A DNA stretch of 64,000 nucleotides from Symbiodinium natans (GCA_905221605.1 CAJNDS010002090.1:592664-656663); one strand, 5' to 3'; shown: positions 24,606 through 37,040, counted from the first letter of the stretch. Numbers and translations: made by a program. Notes: generated from the letters alone by a model not told the origin.

Positions 24606-24942
24606 CATCCCTCTGCCAATGCAGCCACCATGCGTTGAGTTGGGTGAACTCCTCATGCCGCAGGATCTCAAAGACCACCTGCAGTAGATGAATGCCCCCA
24701 CGGAGAGATATCTTCCCTCAGGGCTTCGGGAGCGGGCTTAAGATTTGGAGTTCGGAAGGGTCCTCCAAGAGATTGAGGGTTGCCGGGCTTCTCTGAATGA
24801 GGAACGAGGATTGGAATCCTAAGCCTCGTGCTCCTGATCACGATGTCCTGTTTGCTGCCTTCTTTAGATGTCATTTTTTGCAGATACATTTCTTGATGTT
24901 GGCAACCTCCGGGTCCAGGTTGGCCCCGAATCTCTCAAAATC
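24606..24942 (-). CDS. Two exon candidates of an unnamed gene
   Basis: 24942-24888 encodes 'DFERFGANLDPEVANIKK' with an AG|G acceptor and a GT donor. 24678-24606 encodes 'VVFEILRHEEFTQLNAWWLH' plus four more residues, with an AG|G acceptor and a GC donor. Both read like globular protein. Their phases do not join directly (phase 1 to phase 0), so an exon is missing or one boundary is wrong. The window upstream of 24942 is open in all three frames. No family recognised. Confidence 0.4.
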
Positions 24943-25673
24943 CTGAACGTGATCGCGCCTCCCACATCTGGTTCTTGATGGCCCGTATAAGCGTAGTATC
25001 GCCCGATTTCTGAGCGCAGAGTGTGAACTTTGGCACCCGTGTCTACAGCCGGACTGACAGCTAGGTCACCAGGATGGAAAGAAGAGTCCATGAGGCTACC
25101 CACGCTTGCAGGGGGTGCCCTAAACCTTTTTCCCTTTTTCGTTCTTCCTGCCTTCCACTGTACTGCAGAAACCTTCAGCCATCTCTACATGTCTGCATTG
25201 TAAAACGTGAAAACCTCAGCTCCCATACATGTGGTTTCGTCGGTGGAGCTTTTGCCGTTTCTCAAGATTGGGGCGTTATCTATATCCCCAGGACTTCTTC
25301 GCACGAGTAGGGATCACAAGTCCCGTTTTGGTCCATCACTTCAAAGGAAAAGCACAGCCGCGGAAAATTGTTAGTCCGCTGATGGCAGCTACACGTTGCT
25401 CTTGTTTGTTAGGTAGCGTTTGTGAAGTGCACACCTGCGTAAGGATCTAATAGTAAACCTATGTCTCTCTCTCTCTCTCGATTGCTCTCCCCGTGTCTTG
25501 TCCGTCTGGTGTCTCTCCTCTCTTCTTTTCCTGGCAGGCATGAGACACAAGGGAGGGCCACATTCACATTACCGTCCTAGTCTACATTCGGTTGCGTCTT
25601 TCCAGCATTTTCTCTTATCCTACTTTGTAACCTCAGGCCTCCGTGAAACTCACAGCGGGTCAATGTGCATGAG

Positions 25674-25715
25674 CTGGCAGGTGAATGACCAGATCTGGCA
25701 GGTGAATGACCAGTT
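25674..25715. repeat. 21-bp tandem duplication
   Basis: TGGCAGGTGAATGACCAG plus three bases, present twice in tandem with near identity. Confidence 0.9.
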
Positions 25716-26127
25716 CTGCTATCCTCGTGCTACCCGTTCCATGTTCGCAAAACCAAAAACCAAAACTGATTCGGAAACGACAGCAACCCCCCCCCCCCCC
25801 CCGACCCCCTGCCTTCTGAGGATGTGACTGATGTGTGGAGCGCTGTCTGACTCAAAGAAGTACCACCCCCCCCCTCCCACCCAGGACCCCACCGCAGCCT
25901 TGGCAAACCGGATGTGAATAACCCCTCCCCACCCCCCCAACCCCCCCACCTCACCTCACCTTCTGAGGCATGGAGTATCTGATTCGAAGGTCGAACCGGT
26001 TTGTTTCTGCGCTCCACATCAAACCGGACCCTGTTACCCACCCCCTCCCCACCCTGCCCGAGGCTCTGACTGTGAGGATGGTCGTTTTTCCCTCTCGCCG
26101 TCTCATCTCCGATTTCTTTGCTCCCAC

Positions 26128-26141
26128 TGTCTCGCTCTCTC

Positions 26142-26176
<35 letters not shown>
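26128..26176. repeat. (CT)n microsatellite
   Basis: Long, nearly pure CT run; an Arg/Glu alternating chance frame runs across it on the minus strand. Confidence 0.95.
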
Positions 26177-26177
<1 letters not shown>

Positions 26178-26742
26178 GTTTGTTCCGGAGCTGAGACTTA
26201 GCAGCACGTGCGCATCCAGGGCTCCGTTCTTTCATTCAGACCCACCACAGTGTCCTCTCTAAGGAGGCGCATGGCCTCACAGGCAGAGGTTGAAGCTGCT
26301 CTCTTAAGGTGGGAAGCTGCATCCCTCCCTCTCTACGCCCCCGCGAGCGCCTCTGGGCTGCATTCCTGTGTCAGGGCTTCGAAGACCGTTGTCGGTCTTT
26401 CATGGGGACGGCTGTCAGCTTTTTCTGCTATCCTCCGGCGAGCAGAAGAGTTTTCGTTAAGTCCTGAATTCCTTAGCTTCAAAGCATATACCTACTGACC
26501 GCACTAGGTTCACTAGCCCTCCGAGTCCGGCTCTAGATACCGCAGGTCAAGATCGTTCTTTGTCTGCCCTTGCCTATACCTTCTCTGTAGGTGCAACTAG
26601 ACAACGCAATCAGGTTCGATCCCGAGTGCTTTGTCTACTCTGTCCTCTGCGCTTGATCAAAGCTACGCGAAATCTCGTGCAAGATCTGGTCGAAACGCTG
26701 ATTGGTCTCCTTGGTTTTGAAGACCAGACGATGCTACTTATT

Positions 26743-26770
26743 GAGTTTAGGGATTGGGGTTTAGGGTAGG
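26743..26770. repeat. Interstitial telomere-like repeat
   Basis: GTTTAGGGATTGGGGTTTAG followed by GGTAGGG: degenerate copies of TTTAGGG, the telomere unit known from dinoflagellates and plants. Confidence 0.6.
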
Positions 26771-29680
26771 GCTGTTTGAAGGTTGGTGCCACCCTACCTA
26801 TGACCTCAACCTCGAGCAGCAGCCCCGCAAGTGCCTAAAGTTGGGCGTGGACACTTTGCAGGGCCAGGCTTGACATTCGGACCCCAAAGTCCAATCAGAA
26901 AAATCATGGACCTTTTTGCAGAATAGGAGGCCTCGGCTTTCATGCAAAAGCACCACCAGAATCAACACGTGCTAACATCCCTCCCATAGGCGCTGCGGGA
27001 CAACTGTTGGATTGTTGAATCTGTTCGTCCGCAGGCGTGTCTCGCACAAAACCCCCTAACAGAAGTCCTACAAGCTCTCTAATTAAATCCCAGCGGTAAC
27101 CAATCTGCAGCCCAAACCTTCAAATCCGGAACGTCTGAAACCAGAAATTGGAAACCCACACCTGCACACTCTTCTCGAACCAGGACTCTCCTCTTCAAAG
27201 CCCGATCCCCAACAACCCCCTACTTTCCAGCTATATACTGCCACGCAGCTCTCATCATGTCAGTGAACCTGTGCAAGTTGGGAGCAAGACCCGGAGCATA
27301 CTGCAGGACTCATTGAAGCTTTCAGGTCACTAAGGGAAGCAATTACCGTTAAGTCAAGCCTCACTGGGACTCTGAGCCATGGGCAGTCATCATGCGCGAG
27401 ATACTATGCTTTCACATGTCATGCATCAGAATGCAGGGCAAAGTCTATACTCATGTCTGAGGCGGGTGCAGGTGGGCCACGGGTCAGGTCACGATCTGTA
27501 GCCGTCAGGATCTAGTCCATCCCCTGCCAAGGAGCTTGGAATCAACGAGCCTGCGAAAGCCTTAGTCTTCTGGAGTTGGGTGGATGCTTCAGGAAGAGTC
27601 CAGCTGCGTGTGTCTGAGACCCCTCAGACTCAGCGAAATCCCTACTTCAGAGAGCCTTGATTTGGTCGTCAGAAATGCCAAGGCCCAGGCAGCGACCCTG
27701 AACAAGCAACAGGGTAACAACCTTCATCTTTCAAAGCAGCATATACTCTAGTTTATAGTTCTATATCCCAAACTTGAATTCCTGCCAGGTGGCTCGCTGA
27801 CTCGGCCTGGCCTGCTGGCGGTGCCGCCGAGCCCTGTCAGCCGACACCGCGGCTGAAGACCCGGTTTTGATCGCTCTTCGAGGACACGAGACTGTAAGTC
27901 CCTATATTGTCTTAAATGGTCTTGGCATTTGCGTGTTCCGGAGTTGCAAAAACTTAACGCCTTGAAGGTCTAGTTGGGTTTCACGTCTGAAGGCTTGAAA
28001 GTGTTCTTCCAGTCTGTCAAGTTCACATGCTTCTAACCCCAACCTTGTTGAACGACCTGATACGAGTACTGCAGACGGCACTGGCTCATCCCGGCTCAAC
28101 CAGTGGCCTTGCTAGCGCTGCTAGCGGCCTTGTTGATGCCAAGCTCATCCTCCTGTGGCTCTACTGCTGCCCGAAGAGTGCAGGTCGCGCTTGGGGGAGT
28201 TGTGTCAAGGAATGCCTGGTGGCTTGGGGGCTTCGGATTCGGTGCAGAGCTCATGGTGTCATAGCGCACATGTGGTATCCCTTCCCCCGCACATCTAGGC
28301 CAATGATATAAAGGGGAATTGGACATCCTTGCACCCCCCTCTCCCAGCCCTCTTAACTAAACTCGACCCATCTAATGCCTGACAGTGTTCAGAGGGGGGG
28401 TATTGAAAGGGCTCGTGCCCGCTAGTAAGATTTTGGGGGGGGTTTTTGGAAGTGATTGACATGTTTTGACAAGGTGTCGAACAAAACTTGTTGCAGATTG
28501 TCCATGTGTCAGTTGCATTGGCGACGGGTGATTCCGTGTTAATTTCTGTTGCCTCATTGGAGGCGGGGGACCTTTGCATGTCCAGGCCGGGGCCCTTCTC
28601 TTGGTACATGATTGGCGAGAGCTGTTAAGCACTCAGGCAGACACTCGGGCGAAGAACCCTCCAGACTCGTGTGCAGCGAGTGCTTAACCCGAAGCCCCAG
28701 TTTTGTCATTGCTGCGCGGCTAGCGCACTCACCCGCGTCTTCGTGTCAGGTCAATGCAAAACCATTCTAAAACATGCTTGCCTTTTCAGCAACACAGCAT
28801 CAACACAGCTCTTTGGAAATAGGCGTGCTGCGAAACTCCTGCTCTTTTCCAGCAGAGGCAGAGGCCACGCGTGGAGGAACCTGAAGAACTTTCGAACTTT
28901 CTGTGATTTTCACAGGCCTTCGTGGTCTGCCCCCGAAAGCTGTGAAAATGTGGAGACTGATGCTGGGAACCATCGGTGGCGGGAACATCGAGCATACCAT
29001 CGTTTTGAAAAGTCGCATTTGTGGCCGGGGAGAAGCAGATGACAACAGCCTGGAGAAAGCAACGGCTGGCAAAGACAAGAGAGAAAATCAGAGAAGTATA
29101 GAACTTCAGAACTGGGTCTGTTCGAGCGAGGGGCGCTCCTTTTCGTTCTAGAGATCACAAGGGCAGATATTGGGCCATTTTGGCATTTACAGTAGAAGGT
29201 TGGGCTGAACACAGACGCAGCCACCGCGCAGCTTGGTGGTGTGCTTTGGACAGCATTCAGGGGCCTGTGATGGAGCGCGGGAGGACAGAGGATCTTTGTT
29301 TAGGATCGATGAGCTTTGAAGTGGAGAAGTTGGGGTCTTCTGGTGTTCAGGTTGGAGAGGCGAGGAGGAGAGACAGGTGTGGACTCGTGTGGGTTCCAGC
29401 CTCCTCACTCCGGGCTCTCTGCGCCCGCAGATCGCGCATGTGCTTCTGGATCGCCTTTGGCTTGCAGGCTTGAAAATGTACTGAGGACACGGAGGCATGG
29501 GGTAGGAGCTACAATACCCGAGTTTGGGATTTCTTCTGCACAATTTGAGACCAATGTCGGGGTCTAGTCAAGTGAGGAATCTGTATCTCGAGGGTCAGGG
29601 GTGCAAAGTCCTCAACACTATGTGATGAATTTTCTGGTTTGCTTCTGGGCCGTCGGCTTGTGGAATAACATGTCCCAGTG

Positions 29681-32600
29681 CTTATGACACATCTCATCCA
29701 AGACTGATCCGTTGCTCCGGCGCCCTGTGGATCACCACAGACCACGTGCCACGGGCAGATTACTACGACCCCCACCACATGCCACCAAAGCAGCCGTCAG
29801 CTGGAAAAGGATGACATAAGAGATCTGCCTGAAATCGCTTTTGATCCCGTGAAATGCGTCGTGTTGAGTTGGGGCAGGGCTTGTCTTCGTCTAGGCCATG
29901 GCCTTCATAGGTCGGTTCGAGTTCCGGGCTTCTGCAGTGCAGGTTATGACTTTCCGTGGCTGCCGGAGAAAAGAGTTGTCCACCCTGAACCTGAAGCGCC
30001 CCCACCCCCTCCCTCCCCACCAAGGCCAGCAAAGCACGATTTTAGCCGCGCCAAGGTGTCCACAAGTTCCACGTAAGGAACTGCCCCAGTGCCTGCGCGC
30101 GGGCTTGGTTTCTACAGGCACGAGGGCCAAGTGTTGTTAGCCACGTATCAGGTGTCTCTCGCAATGTCCCTCTGTGACTCTTCCCTTCTGACTAGCAGTC
30201 TTTCTCCACACAGCTAGAAGCCCCCAAGTCGGACAGCTTCCTTTCACTGAAGCCCATCCAAAGCCCTCAGATGTTGATCACGTGGCCTTCGACGTCAAGA
30301 ACTTCAAACAACAGGTCCACGTCCTCAAGGAAGACCTCAGCATTTCTGCAACAGGTCTTCCAAGTCATAGGAGTACGGTCGACCAATGTCTAGAAATGTG
30401 TAGTGAGGTCGATTGGGGTGTCGTAGATCGGAAAATTGACGGCAGGACCGACCTTCTCCTGTCTGAGCGCAATGTGGCCTTTGGTTACCAGGACTTGAGG
30501 GTTCAACTCTTCAAGCTCAGGCCTTAATTTGATGGCCTCTCACATGGATTGTAAGATGTTCCGGGGCTGAGCTTTGAAGAGTTGTTTCAGGGGGCTAGAA
30601 TGTCGCAGTCATGGAGGCTTGCAGGGCCTTTGTTTCAAAGACCTTTGCAAGTGCACTTGCGCTGCGAAACAAAGGTCCCGCCAGGCGACACCCATAGACA
30701 CCAACGAGCTCGCGAACCTGATCACATCTAGGGAAGCCGAAAGAGCCGACTGCGGGCAAGGTAGAAGGGTGGGCAAGATGCAAGAAACTCCCCCTACTAG
30801 TATCGAAGGCAGCACTTGTTTTGCCTATCACTGCAGGCCAGCGGATCGCACAAAGGCCCTAAACTTAGGGCCTAAGTCGTCCAAGAAACCGAGACCCCCT
30901 GCGTCGAAGCCCTCATCCCACTCAGATTCGCCCAGTAGCTTCGGGTTGTTGTTGAAGCCATCCTTGATTTCCTCTAGATCCAAGCCTGCTCAAAGCCAAC
31001 ACACGATATGCACGCCGATGGATGGAATCGAGGGTTCTCGCTTGAAAGCGGCAGGTGTCTGCTTAGAAGCGTCTGCAAGATGTGCGATTTGAAGGTTCTT
31101 GGATGACCCGGGAATCATCATTAGCTTTGGCCTCGGTCAGCTAAGCTTTCAGCACGGGACCGGCCCCTGTAAAGCTGCAGGCGCAGGGCAGGATTTGCCG
31201 AGGGCCGGTAATGCTAAAGAATGGGATTTCTCCGGCCCTGGCGTTAGCATTTTTATCCATCCAAGACTCCTTTCAAGCTCCCAAACAGTATCTCCTGTTG
31301 CAAGGGGCTTACACAAGTGAGGGGTGGACTACAACCTTGCCCGCCAAATTGAAGCCACAAGCAACTAAACTGCTCAAACGGAGCATCTGGAAACTGTGGC
31401 CCGACTATACTTGAGATCGGGGCCACGAAAGCTAGAAGGCAGGAGAAGTGCGGGCGCAGTACAGGTCGACAGCAGGGTAGGGGGGGTACCCCGCCAGCTT
31501 TTCCGTGGAGGAACAGGCCACCCACACCGCGTAAACTCATGGACCGTAGGCGTTTTCGCACAGGGCATAGGGGCTCTTTTGGAAAAAACCTCTTTGGGCT
31601 CCCTCTACCCTCCCTCTGCCCTCCCCCTACCCCCCCCCCTTCCCCCCCCCCTACCCCCCTGAATCAATCCTATAAAAAAGGGGAGGGGGGGGCCCCCCCT
31701 CCACAGCCCTTTATCCCTTTGATTTTCATGCCACTTAAGGGTCGGGGTCGCTTGTTGACCCAGCTGAACACTGGAGAGAATTCTTGTAAACGACAACTCT
31801 CGCGAGCTCCTTGGAGCTAGCTTTCGTGATAAGACGAGGAAACGTTGCAGAAGCAGCTCTTTCAACCTTCTTGGCCCTCAAATGCTTGGCGGGTGGCACT
31901 CAAGACCAGCCAAGTTAAAACCGCCAAGGCTCCTCTAACCCTCTTTTGCCCTTTGTTCTCCTATTTTTTTACCACAGGCAGCAAGCAACTTACCGCCGAG
32001 AGGCTGCCGCTCTTATCCTTGTCCATCAACCGGCACAATTGTAGCAAGCTTTCCTTTGCAGCAATCATTTCCTCCTGCAAGGCACCAAGGTTGCTTGGAG
32101 TTGGGCCCTCGCTCTTGAGCTGTGAAGTCCAAATCCGCAGCCTAAGGTTACACTGTCAGACAGCAGCCCTCAAACACAGTCCGAAATCGCACGCCTCCTT
32201 GGCGACTGCCTGTTGGTGCAGATCAAGCTCCTTTGCGCTCGCAGCACGCTCGACGATGACCTCAAGTTGTCGGAAGCAGGAAGTATGCTCCCCAGCAGTT
32301 CAGTCTATCCTTGCTATCCCTCCTCCTCCTGCTGCTGTCGCTCGCAAACAATCGCTGTCTTTGCTCTTCCCACATGGTGGCTTTGCGTGTTGATTCGAAA
32401 GCTGCGCCGGGAAATGCATGGACACACTTGTTTGAAGAAGAATGGGTCCGGATCCATTTGCATCCCAGCAGCAGCGAGGATGAGATTGAGCATCGCAAGC
32501 TGCAGACTGATGTAGACAAACAGGAAGTAAGTGCTGGCCCAACTTGCCTGAGCACTAGAGCTTCTTCCAGACGCATAGGCCCCACAACCGTCTCAACCCT

Positions 32601-35600
32601 TGAGCTACATCCAACCGCGTGGAGCGTGCAAGGGCATATGCGGCATATGGGTTCAGTGTCCAACTCAAGCTTTGATGCACATCGGCAGTTTTTTCGCGGG
32701 CAGAGGATGGTAGGGCTACTCCGGGTGCCACGGGCCCAGGGCCTCTAGGATTACAAAAGATCCAACCCCCTATTTGGGGTTCGAGGAGGGTGTGGGACGC
32801 CCGAAAAGCTTTCGGTAGGAGGCTGTCGTGCAACCCTTATCATGGGGTGCAAGTTGCACAATCTGCGCTACCACATGACTTCCACAACGTGATGGCTGCA
32901 AGCCAGGCGTCTCTTTCAATGAGTGGAATTGCAAGAGTGCCCCAGCCGTCTCCCATCATGACAGTTTGGAAGATGGTAATTTGAGCTTCCCAAACCTGGG
33001 CGTCAGGGCAAAAGTTATGGTTACAGGCCAGGGTTGTACAGTGAGCCAATGATGGTCTACAGTAGGATGCAACTGGGCTTGACCTTTCGTTGTTGAATAG
33101 GCTTCATATGTTGAGGCTGCCTTTTCTACACTGAGCAAGTCCAGCGGCCACATGTGCCCCCATGAATGGCGAGGGGCCACGAGTGTGAGCCCAAAAAACC
33201 ATCCAGTCATCTGTTGCTTTTGCCGTCCAAAAAAGAGCAAGGAAACCCTGTCTGATCACTTTCCTCTCAACGTAAGAACATGATAGCGTCGATGGGGAGT
33301 TGAGGAAGCCTGGGCTGATGCCAAATGAAGGGCAACTATGCCTGTGGTACCTTGGTCCCACCGTAGACAGCTTCAAAGCCACTTGTTCCTTTAAGGGGGC
33401 AGAGAAGTGGCGCGCATGAATCTCCCAGGTAAAGTTCATCTCGGGCACTGTAGAAAAGGCGCGTCCGCAGCGCTCACAGTCGCTGTCCAGCCAAAGCCTA
33501 GGCTTCTGAACCATTCTTTTCGGCATTCGTGCAGGACCTCGCACCGTGGTTGATTTTTTCGGCCTTGGATTGTGTTTATTAGTTAAGGTGGAAGATGCTT
33601 CCCCAAACTGCCTACAACCACTCCATACTTCAAAACAACAATTCAACAACGGATACCCTCTCAAAACCCTCCCAACCATGAAGCTCAATGGCTGGCAACA
33701 TATTGGCTGGCACGGGACTTCTGGGACTCCCTATAACAACCACGGATTTCCTGATTCCTACGCACTGAGCGTCTACAAGTAAGACAGTTGGACTGCACAC
33801 CCAGACTGTTCGCAGGCCATGTCAGATCCTCAGATCCTATAGGCTTTGGGTGTCCCTACCCTGGCTCTGTCCGCAAACGTCCTCGTCGCAAACGTGCATT
33901 CTGAACCCCATGTGAACCCAAATGTCGAAACCTGCTCTGATCCGAGAGGCTCTTTGTTGATGGGATGCAGGAACTGTACCTGAGACGGTTGAGGGTTTGG
34001 TTTATCGAAGGGTGGAACTCGGGCTTGCTTGCTGGGCCAAAACACAATCTTCGGAAGCTCTTCGGAAGCTGGGAGGCCCGACTGCCAGAACTGACCAACT
34101 GGTCATCATGATGAGCACCTGGAAGGAACAAAAAGACCGGGTCCACCGACGTGAGCTGGGTTTAGGGTTTAGGGCTTCCTTGGCAGAGCCTATCCCGGAT
34201 TCCTGTACCAGTTCCAAGAGAAATGCCTTGTGGGTTTGGGGGATTACATGACGGTTCTCTCTCCTCTGCGTTTGCTTATTGGGTCTTCTGGGACCATTTA
34301 CATGTAGCTGCCAACCTCTAAGCCATCAACCTTTGCCTTGATCCTTCGAAGCCATGATGCCATGACCATGCCGAAAACGATCGACTTGGCTGCCGCGGCA
34401 AAGCTCATCCTGACTGACACCGGGCTTGTTCTCCGTATTTGTAGAAATGACGTACCTCCTGCCGCTTACACAACAGAGGTGATGATGATGATGATGATGA
34501 TGATGATGGTGATGGTGATGAGGATGATGATGGCGGCGGCGGTGGTGGTGGTGATGGTGGTGATGGTGCTGATGATTGCACCCGAGCACAGTGGGGTCTG
34601 GATGATGATTCTAGCCTAGCCGGACTAAGAGACCGGGGCACAGATGTGCTCAACAATCCCCATTCTCAACCCCAGCCTTGCCACGTCTGGCAATCCCCAT
34701 TTTCAACCCCTGCGTAGCCACGTCTAGCCATCCTGAACACGATTTACATCTTGCTGCGAATCAAGTTCTACTCGGGTGTGCAACTGACAGCAAATTGGCG
34801 TGGACGATTGGACTCCGTGTTTTGAGTTCTGGAAACACCGCTGCTGTCTGAAAGGTTCTTTGCCAAGTGGCAGCAGTATCTTCAACTCCCATATTTGACG
34901 CAGCACTCTAAAGATCCGGACCATCTTGCCCATCCGGAATATCCTTGGGGCGCGGCAACTGGCACCGCACTGCTTCAAGAAATATCTTTTGCACATGTTT
35001 TTGGGGTCAGCCGGCTTAGCTGGAAAAAGCGATGCGGCAAATAGGAATCCAACTCCGAGAGATGGCTCTCCGATCTTTCCCCCCCCAAAAAAAAGGTTCT
35101 TCTGCTTGTGTGTTCAAATTGAGCCAGAAAGCTGGCAATGCCCCTTGCCAACAAGCGCTGGCTCAACACCCAAACAGCTTCCATCAAACGTAGAATCCTG
35201 AGTCATGAGTGCTAATTGAAGTTCAGGCAGCCGCAGCATTGACACGCCACTGCCCGAGAGCTGGAACAGGGCCGTGATGGTAAGGGCCATGTCGAGCAAG
35301 ACAACCTCTGCATCTCTTCCAAGGCTCAGGCATGTCGGGCGCTGGACCTCCTATAATCTATAAATCCTTCGGACTTTGGGTTCTCACGGGGATCGAAACA
35401 AAAACATGTAAAAAACGAAACTCGTCCACAACCGAAACCACACAGGTAACATCAGGTAACACAGGCGGCTCTGTTCGCTGAACCCATCAACAGAAAGTTT
35501 GCACCCACGGAGCCACATCATAAGCAAAGATAAGCATGCAAAGACTAGCTCCCGGAAACGCAAATTGATGGCCCTCCTGAAGCCTGCAGAAATTTGCCCG

Positions 35601-37040
35601 TCCCCAAGACGTCCCGACGCTTGAGTACCCGAGCTGCAGCTGGTGGGTGGCATAAGCAAGTAGGTTGGAGGATTGAAGGTTTCGAAAGCTCTGGCGACTC
35701 TTGTAAGCTCATGAGGTCTTGGATTCGAAGCCGGGGGGCAGTGAAGTCCAAGAGATTCCAAGAGTCGTGGAAATACCTCGGCGGGTTGATGCACTCCGCG
35801 TCACATAAGGTGGATTGTGCTTCTGGCATCTTCGTTGCTCACCTATGCTGCTACTGAAGTCTCGTGCCAAGCTGAATTGGCCATCCGATTTCAGGCGCTG
35901 AGCTGGCGCGCAAGAGCAAGATCCCTAGTCCAGAAATGCTGCAGCCAGACCGTTTGCAAGTACCAACAGGCACCCTCCAAGCCCAGGCTCTTCCAGCGCC
36001 ACGCATAGATTTTCACAGCCGCCTCTATGGTATAGACCTCCACGGAGCAGCAGGAAAACTGAGGGCCGGAGAGGGTGCGCTGAGTGCACTCAGTCAGAGG
36101 CAAAGGCAGGAGCAACTGAGGCGGCTTCGGGCTTAGGGCTTCCAAAGCGTGGTGTTGCATAATCATTTACAGTGGGTGAGGATGATGGGGATCTGTGCTT
36201 GTGGGTTGCGGAGCCTTAATCGCAGAAGCCCCAAAGGCAAAAACAGTCCCCAGAAGCCCAAGCTCTCATGGGAATCTGGTGAGGATTAGGCCAAGCAGCC
36301 GCCAAGAAGACCAAGTTCCTTGGAGCTGAAAGGCTTGGGTTGGGGACCCTCAACCCTTCCATTGGGTGTGGTTTCAGGTCCCAGCTTCGAGTTGGGTTCG
36401 GAGGGAGCGGGTTCTTGTAAATTCGATGCAGCCAGGTTGTAGGGTCAGGCTGGCTTCTGCATCTGCGCACTGTCATGCTTCGGATCGTGGAGGCTGGTTT
36501 CGGACATCAATTAAAACGTTCTTCGAAGATTGTTGAAGCCACGCTGTCAGCACATGCCCGACGATTGATTAGTGGGGCTGGCTTAACATAAAGTCGACGT
36601 GGGTAGGTTTCGATGTAGATCAGGACTCCAGGCCAGAATCCGAAGCCTGTGACATTTTGTTGCTTTGCTGCAATTCAAGCACTTTAAGCCCCAAGGCCTG
36701 GAAGTACTAAAGATTATCAGAAAGCAAGCTGTGAAGCTATTCTCCCTAAACTTCTCCCGAACCGCAGGAAATCCGGCATCTGCAGGGAAGCCTCGCAGCT
36801 CGCATCCAAAGGGGCGCTAGTAAATTGTCGGCCGTGGCGTCGGTCTCTAGGATAACGACCACCTGAGTAGGATAGGGCGGCATTGAACGACTGGGCCAGT
36901 GGAGGCTTAGGAATTCGGACTTTTTGGATTGGCTTCTATCCTAGGCTTTGACATCGTCAAGCATTCTGAATGTTCAAGATGCACAAGCCTTGGTATGGCA
37001 AGAACCGAATCGGACGAATCGGCACCGAAACTGTGCGGGC
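29681..37040 (-). CDS. Channel B: single-domain voltage-gated cation channel with EF-hands (partial)
   Basis: Paralogue of channel A, assembled from minus-strand exons: 37040-36963 (S1 start, 'RFLPYQGLCILNI'), 36862-about 36833 ('VVVILETD'), 36037-35991 (S2), 35776-35740 ('YFHDSWNLLDFT'), 35305-35232 (S3, 'VVLLDMALTITALFQLSGSG'), 34943-34864 (S4), possibly 33210-33175 (S5, weak), 32995-about 32880 (pore, 'GDGWG'), 32506-32473 (S6), 32260-32195 (coil), 32074-31994 (EF-hand 1), 30335-30269 (EF-hand 2) and 29703-about 29681. S3 ends in CG and S4 begins with G, completing Arg. S4 is 80 nt, as in channel A. The exon after EF-hand 1, the turret and both termini remain unresolved. Introns use mostly GC donors, one GT and two GA. 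The second EF-hand loop ('LDVEGHVINI') looks degenerate. Confidence 0.88.
30269..30335 (-). CDS. Channel B exon: second EF-hand, degenerate
   Basis: Encodes 'VFLEDVDLLFEVLDVEGHVI' and two further codons. The helix-loop register fits the second EF-hand of such channels, but the loop lacks the central Gly and seems shortened. Ending in phase 1 with a GA donor, it joins an exon at 29703 to read '..INIFLDEMCHK', which resembles the outgoing helix. Confidence 0.65.
31994..32074 (-). CDS. Channel B exon: first EF-hand
   Basis: Encodes 'LLQLCRLMDKDKSGSLSA' after 'EEMIAAKES', with a textbook GTAAGT donor right after the tenth loop residue (DKDKSGSLSA). Length and break point are identical to channel A's EF-hand exon. 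The exon supplying loop positions 11-12 was not located with certainty. Confidence 0.85.
32195..32260 (-). CDS. Channel B exon: S6-proximal coil
   Basis: 22 codons, 'VIVERAASAKELDLHQQAVA' plus 'KE', directly following S6 ('LNLILA'). It matches the channel A exon at 876-838 but is nine codons longer and uses a GC rather than a GT donor. Confidence 0.8.
32473..32506 (-). CDS. Channel B exon: S6 helix
   Basis: Encodes 'LQLAMLNLILA', nearly identical to the S6 end of channel A. AG acceptor, GC donor, 34 nt starting with the last base of a split codon. Confidence 0.75.
32880..32995 (-). CDS. Channel B exon: pore loop
   Basis: Begins at the same AG|GT acceptor position as the channel A pore exon and encodes 'ITIFQTVMMGDGWGTLAIP'. 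The frame stays open into 'DAWLAAITLW', which could be the start of S6. The 3' end is therefore uncertain. Confidence 0.85.
34157..34175. repeat. Interstitial telomere repeat
   Basis: GGGTTTAGGGTTTAGGG, two and a half exact TTTAGGG units, inside a channel B intron. Confidence 0.7.
34481..34573. repeat. (GAT)n / GGT trinucleotide repeat
   Basis: About nine GAT units, then GGT/GAT mixtures. It gives poly-Met, poly-His or poly-Ser frames that are not genes. It lies in the intron after the S4 exon of channel B. Confidence 0.95.
34864..34943 (-). CDS. Channel B exon: S4 voltage sensor
   Basis: Encodes 'IFRMGKMVRIFRVLRQIWEL', six positive residues at every third position once the split Arg codon is counted. 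Same length and phases as channel A; GC donor. Confidence 0.9.

Larger units (their letters stand above)
24943..29680. other. No supported gene; simple repeats
   Basis: Contains CT tracts (25462-25479, 26128-26176), poly-C runs around 25.79-25.94 kb, a 21-bp tandem duplication and telomere-like repeats. A short minus-strand exon-like piece ('EDELGINK', near 28130) and a helical frame at 28022-27900 ('LEEHFQAFRRETQLDLQG') are the only coding hints. Confidence 0.4.

Noticed and set aside
29174..29184. GCCATTTTGGC, an 11-base match to the core of the spliced leader
   Set aside because: The 3' end (TCAAG) is absent, the following ORF shows no domain, and one such match is possible by chance in both strands of 64 kb.
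31845..32393. 182-codon plus-strand ORF
   Set aside because: It lies antisense to the EF-hand and coil exons of channel B, whose splice phases and motifs explain the sequence better.
33104..33688. 194-codon minus-strand ORF
   Set aside because: Covers a channel B intron; apart from the possible S5 exon it shows no helix or motif of the channel.
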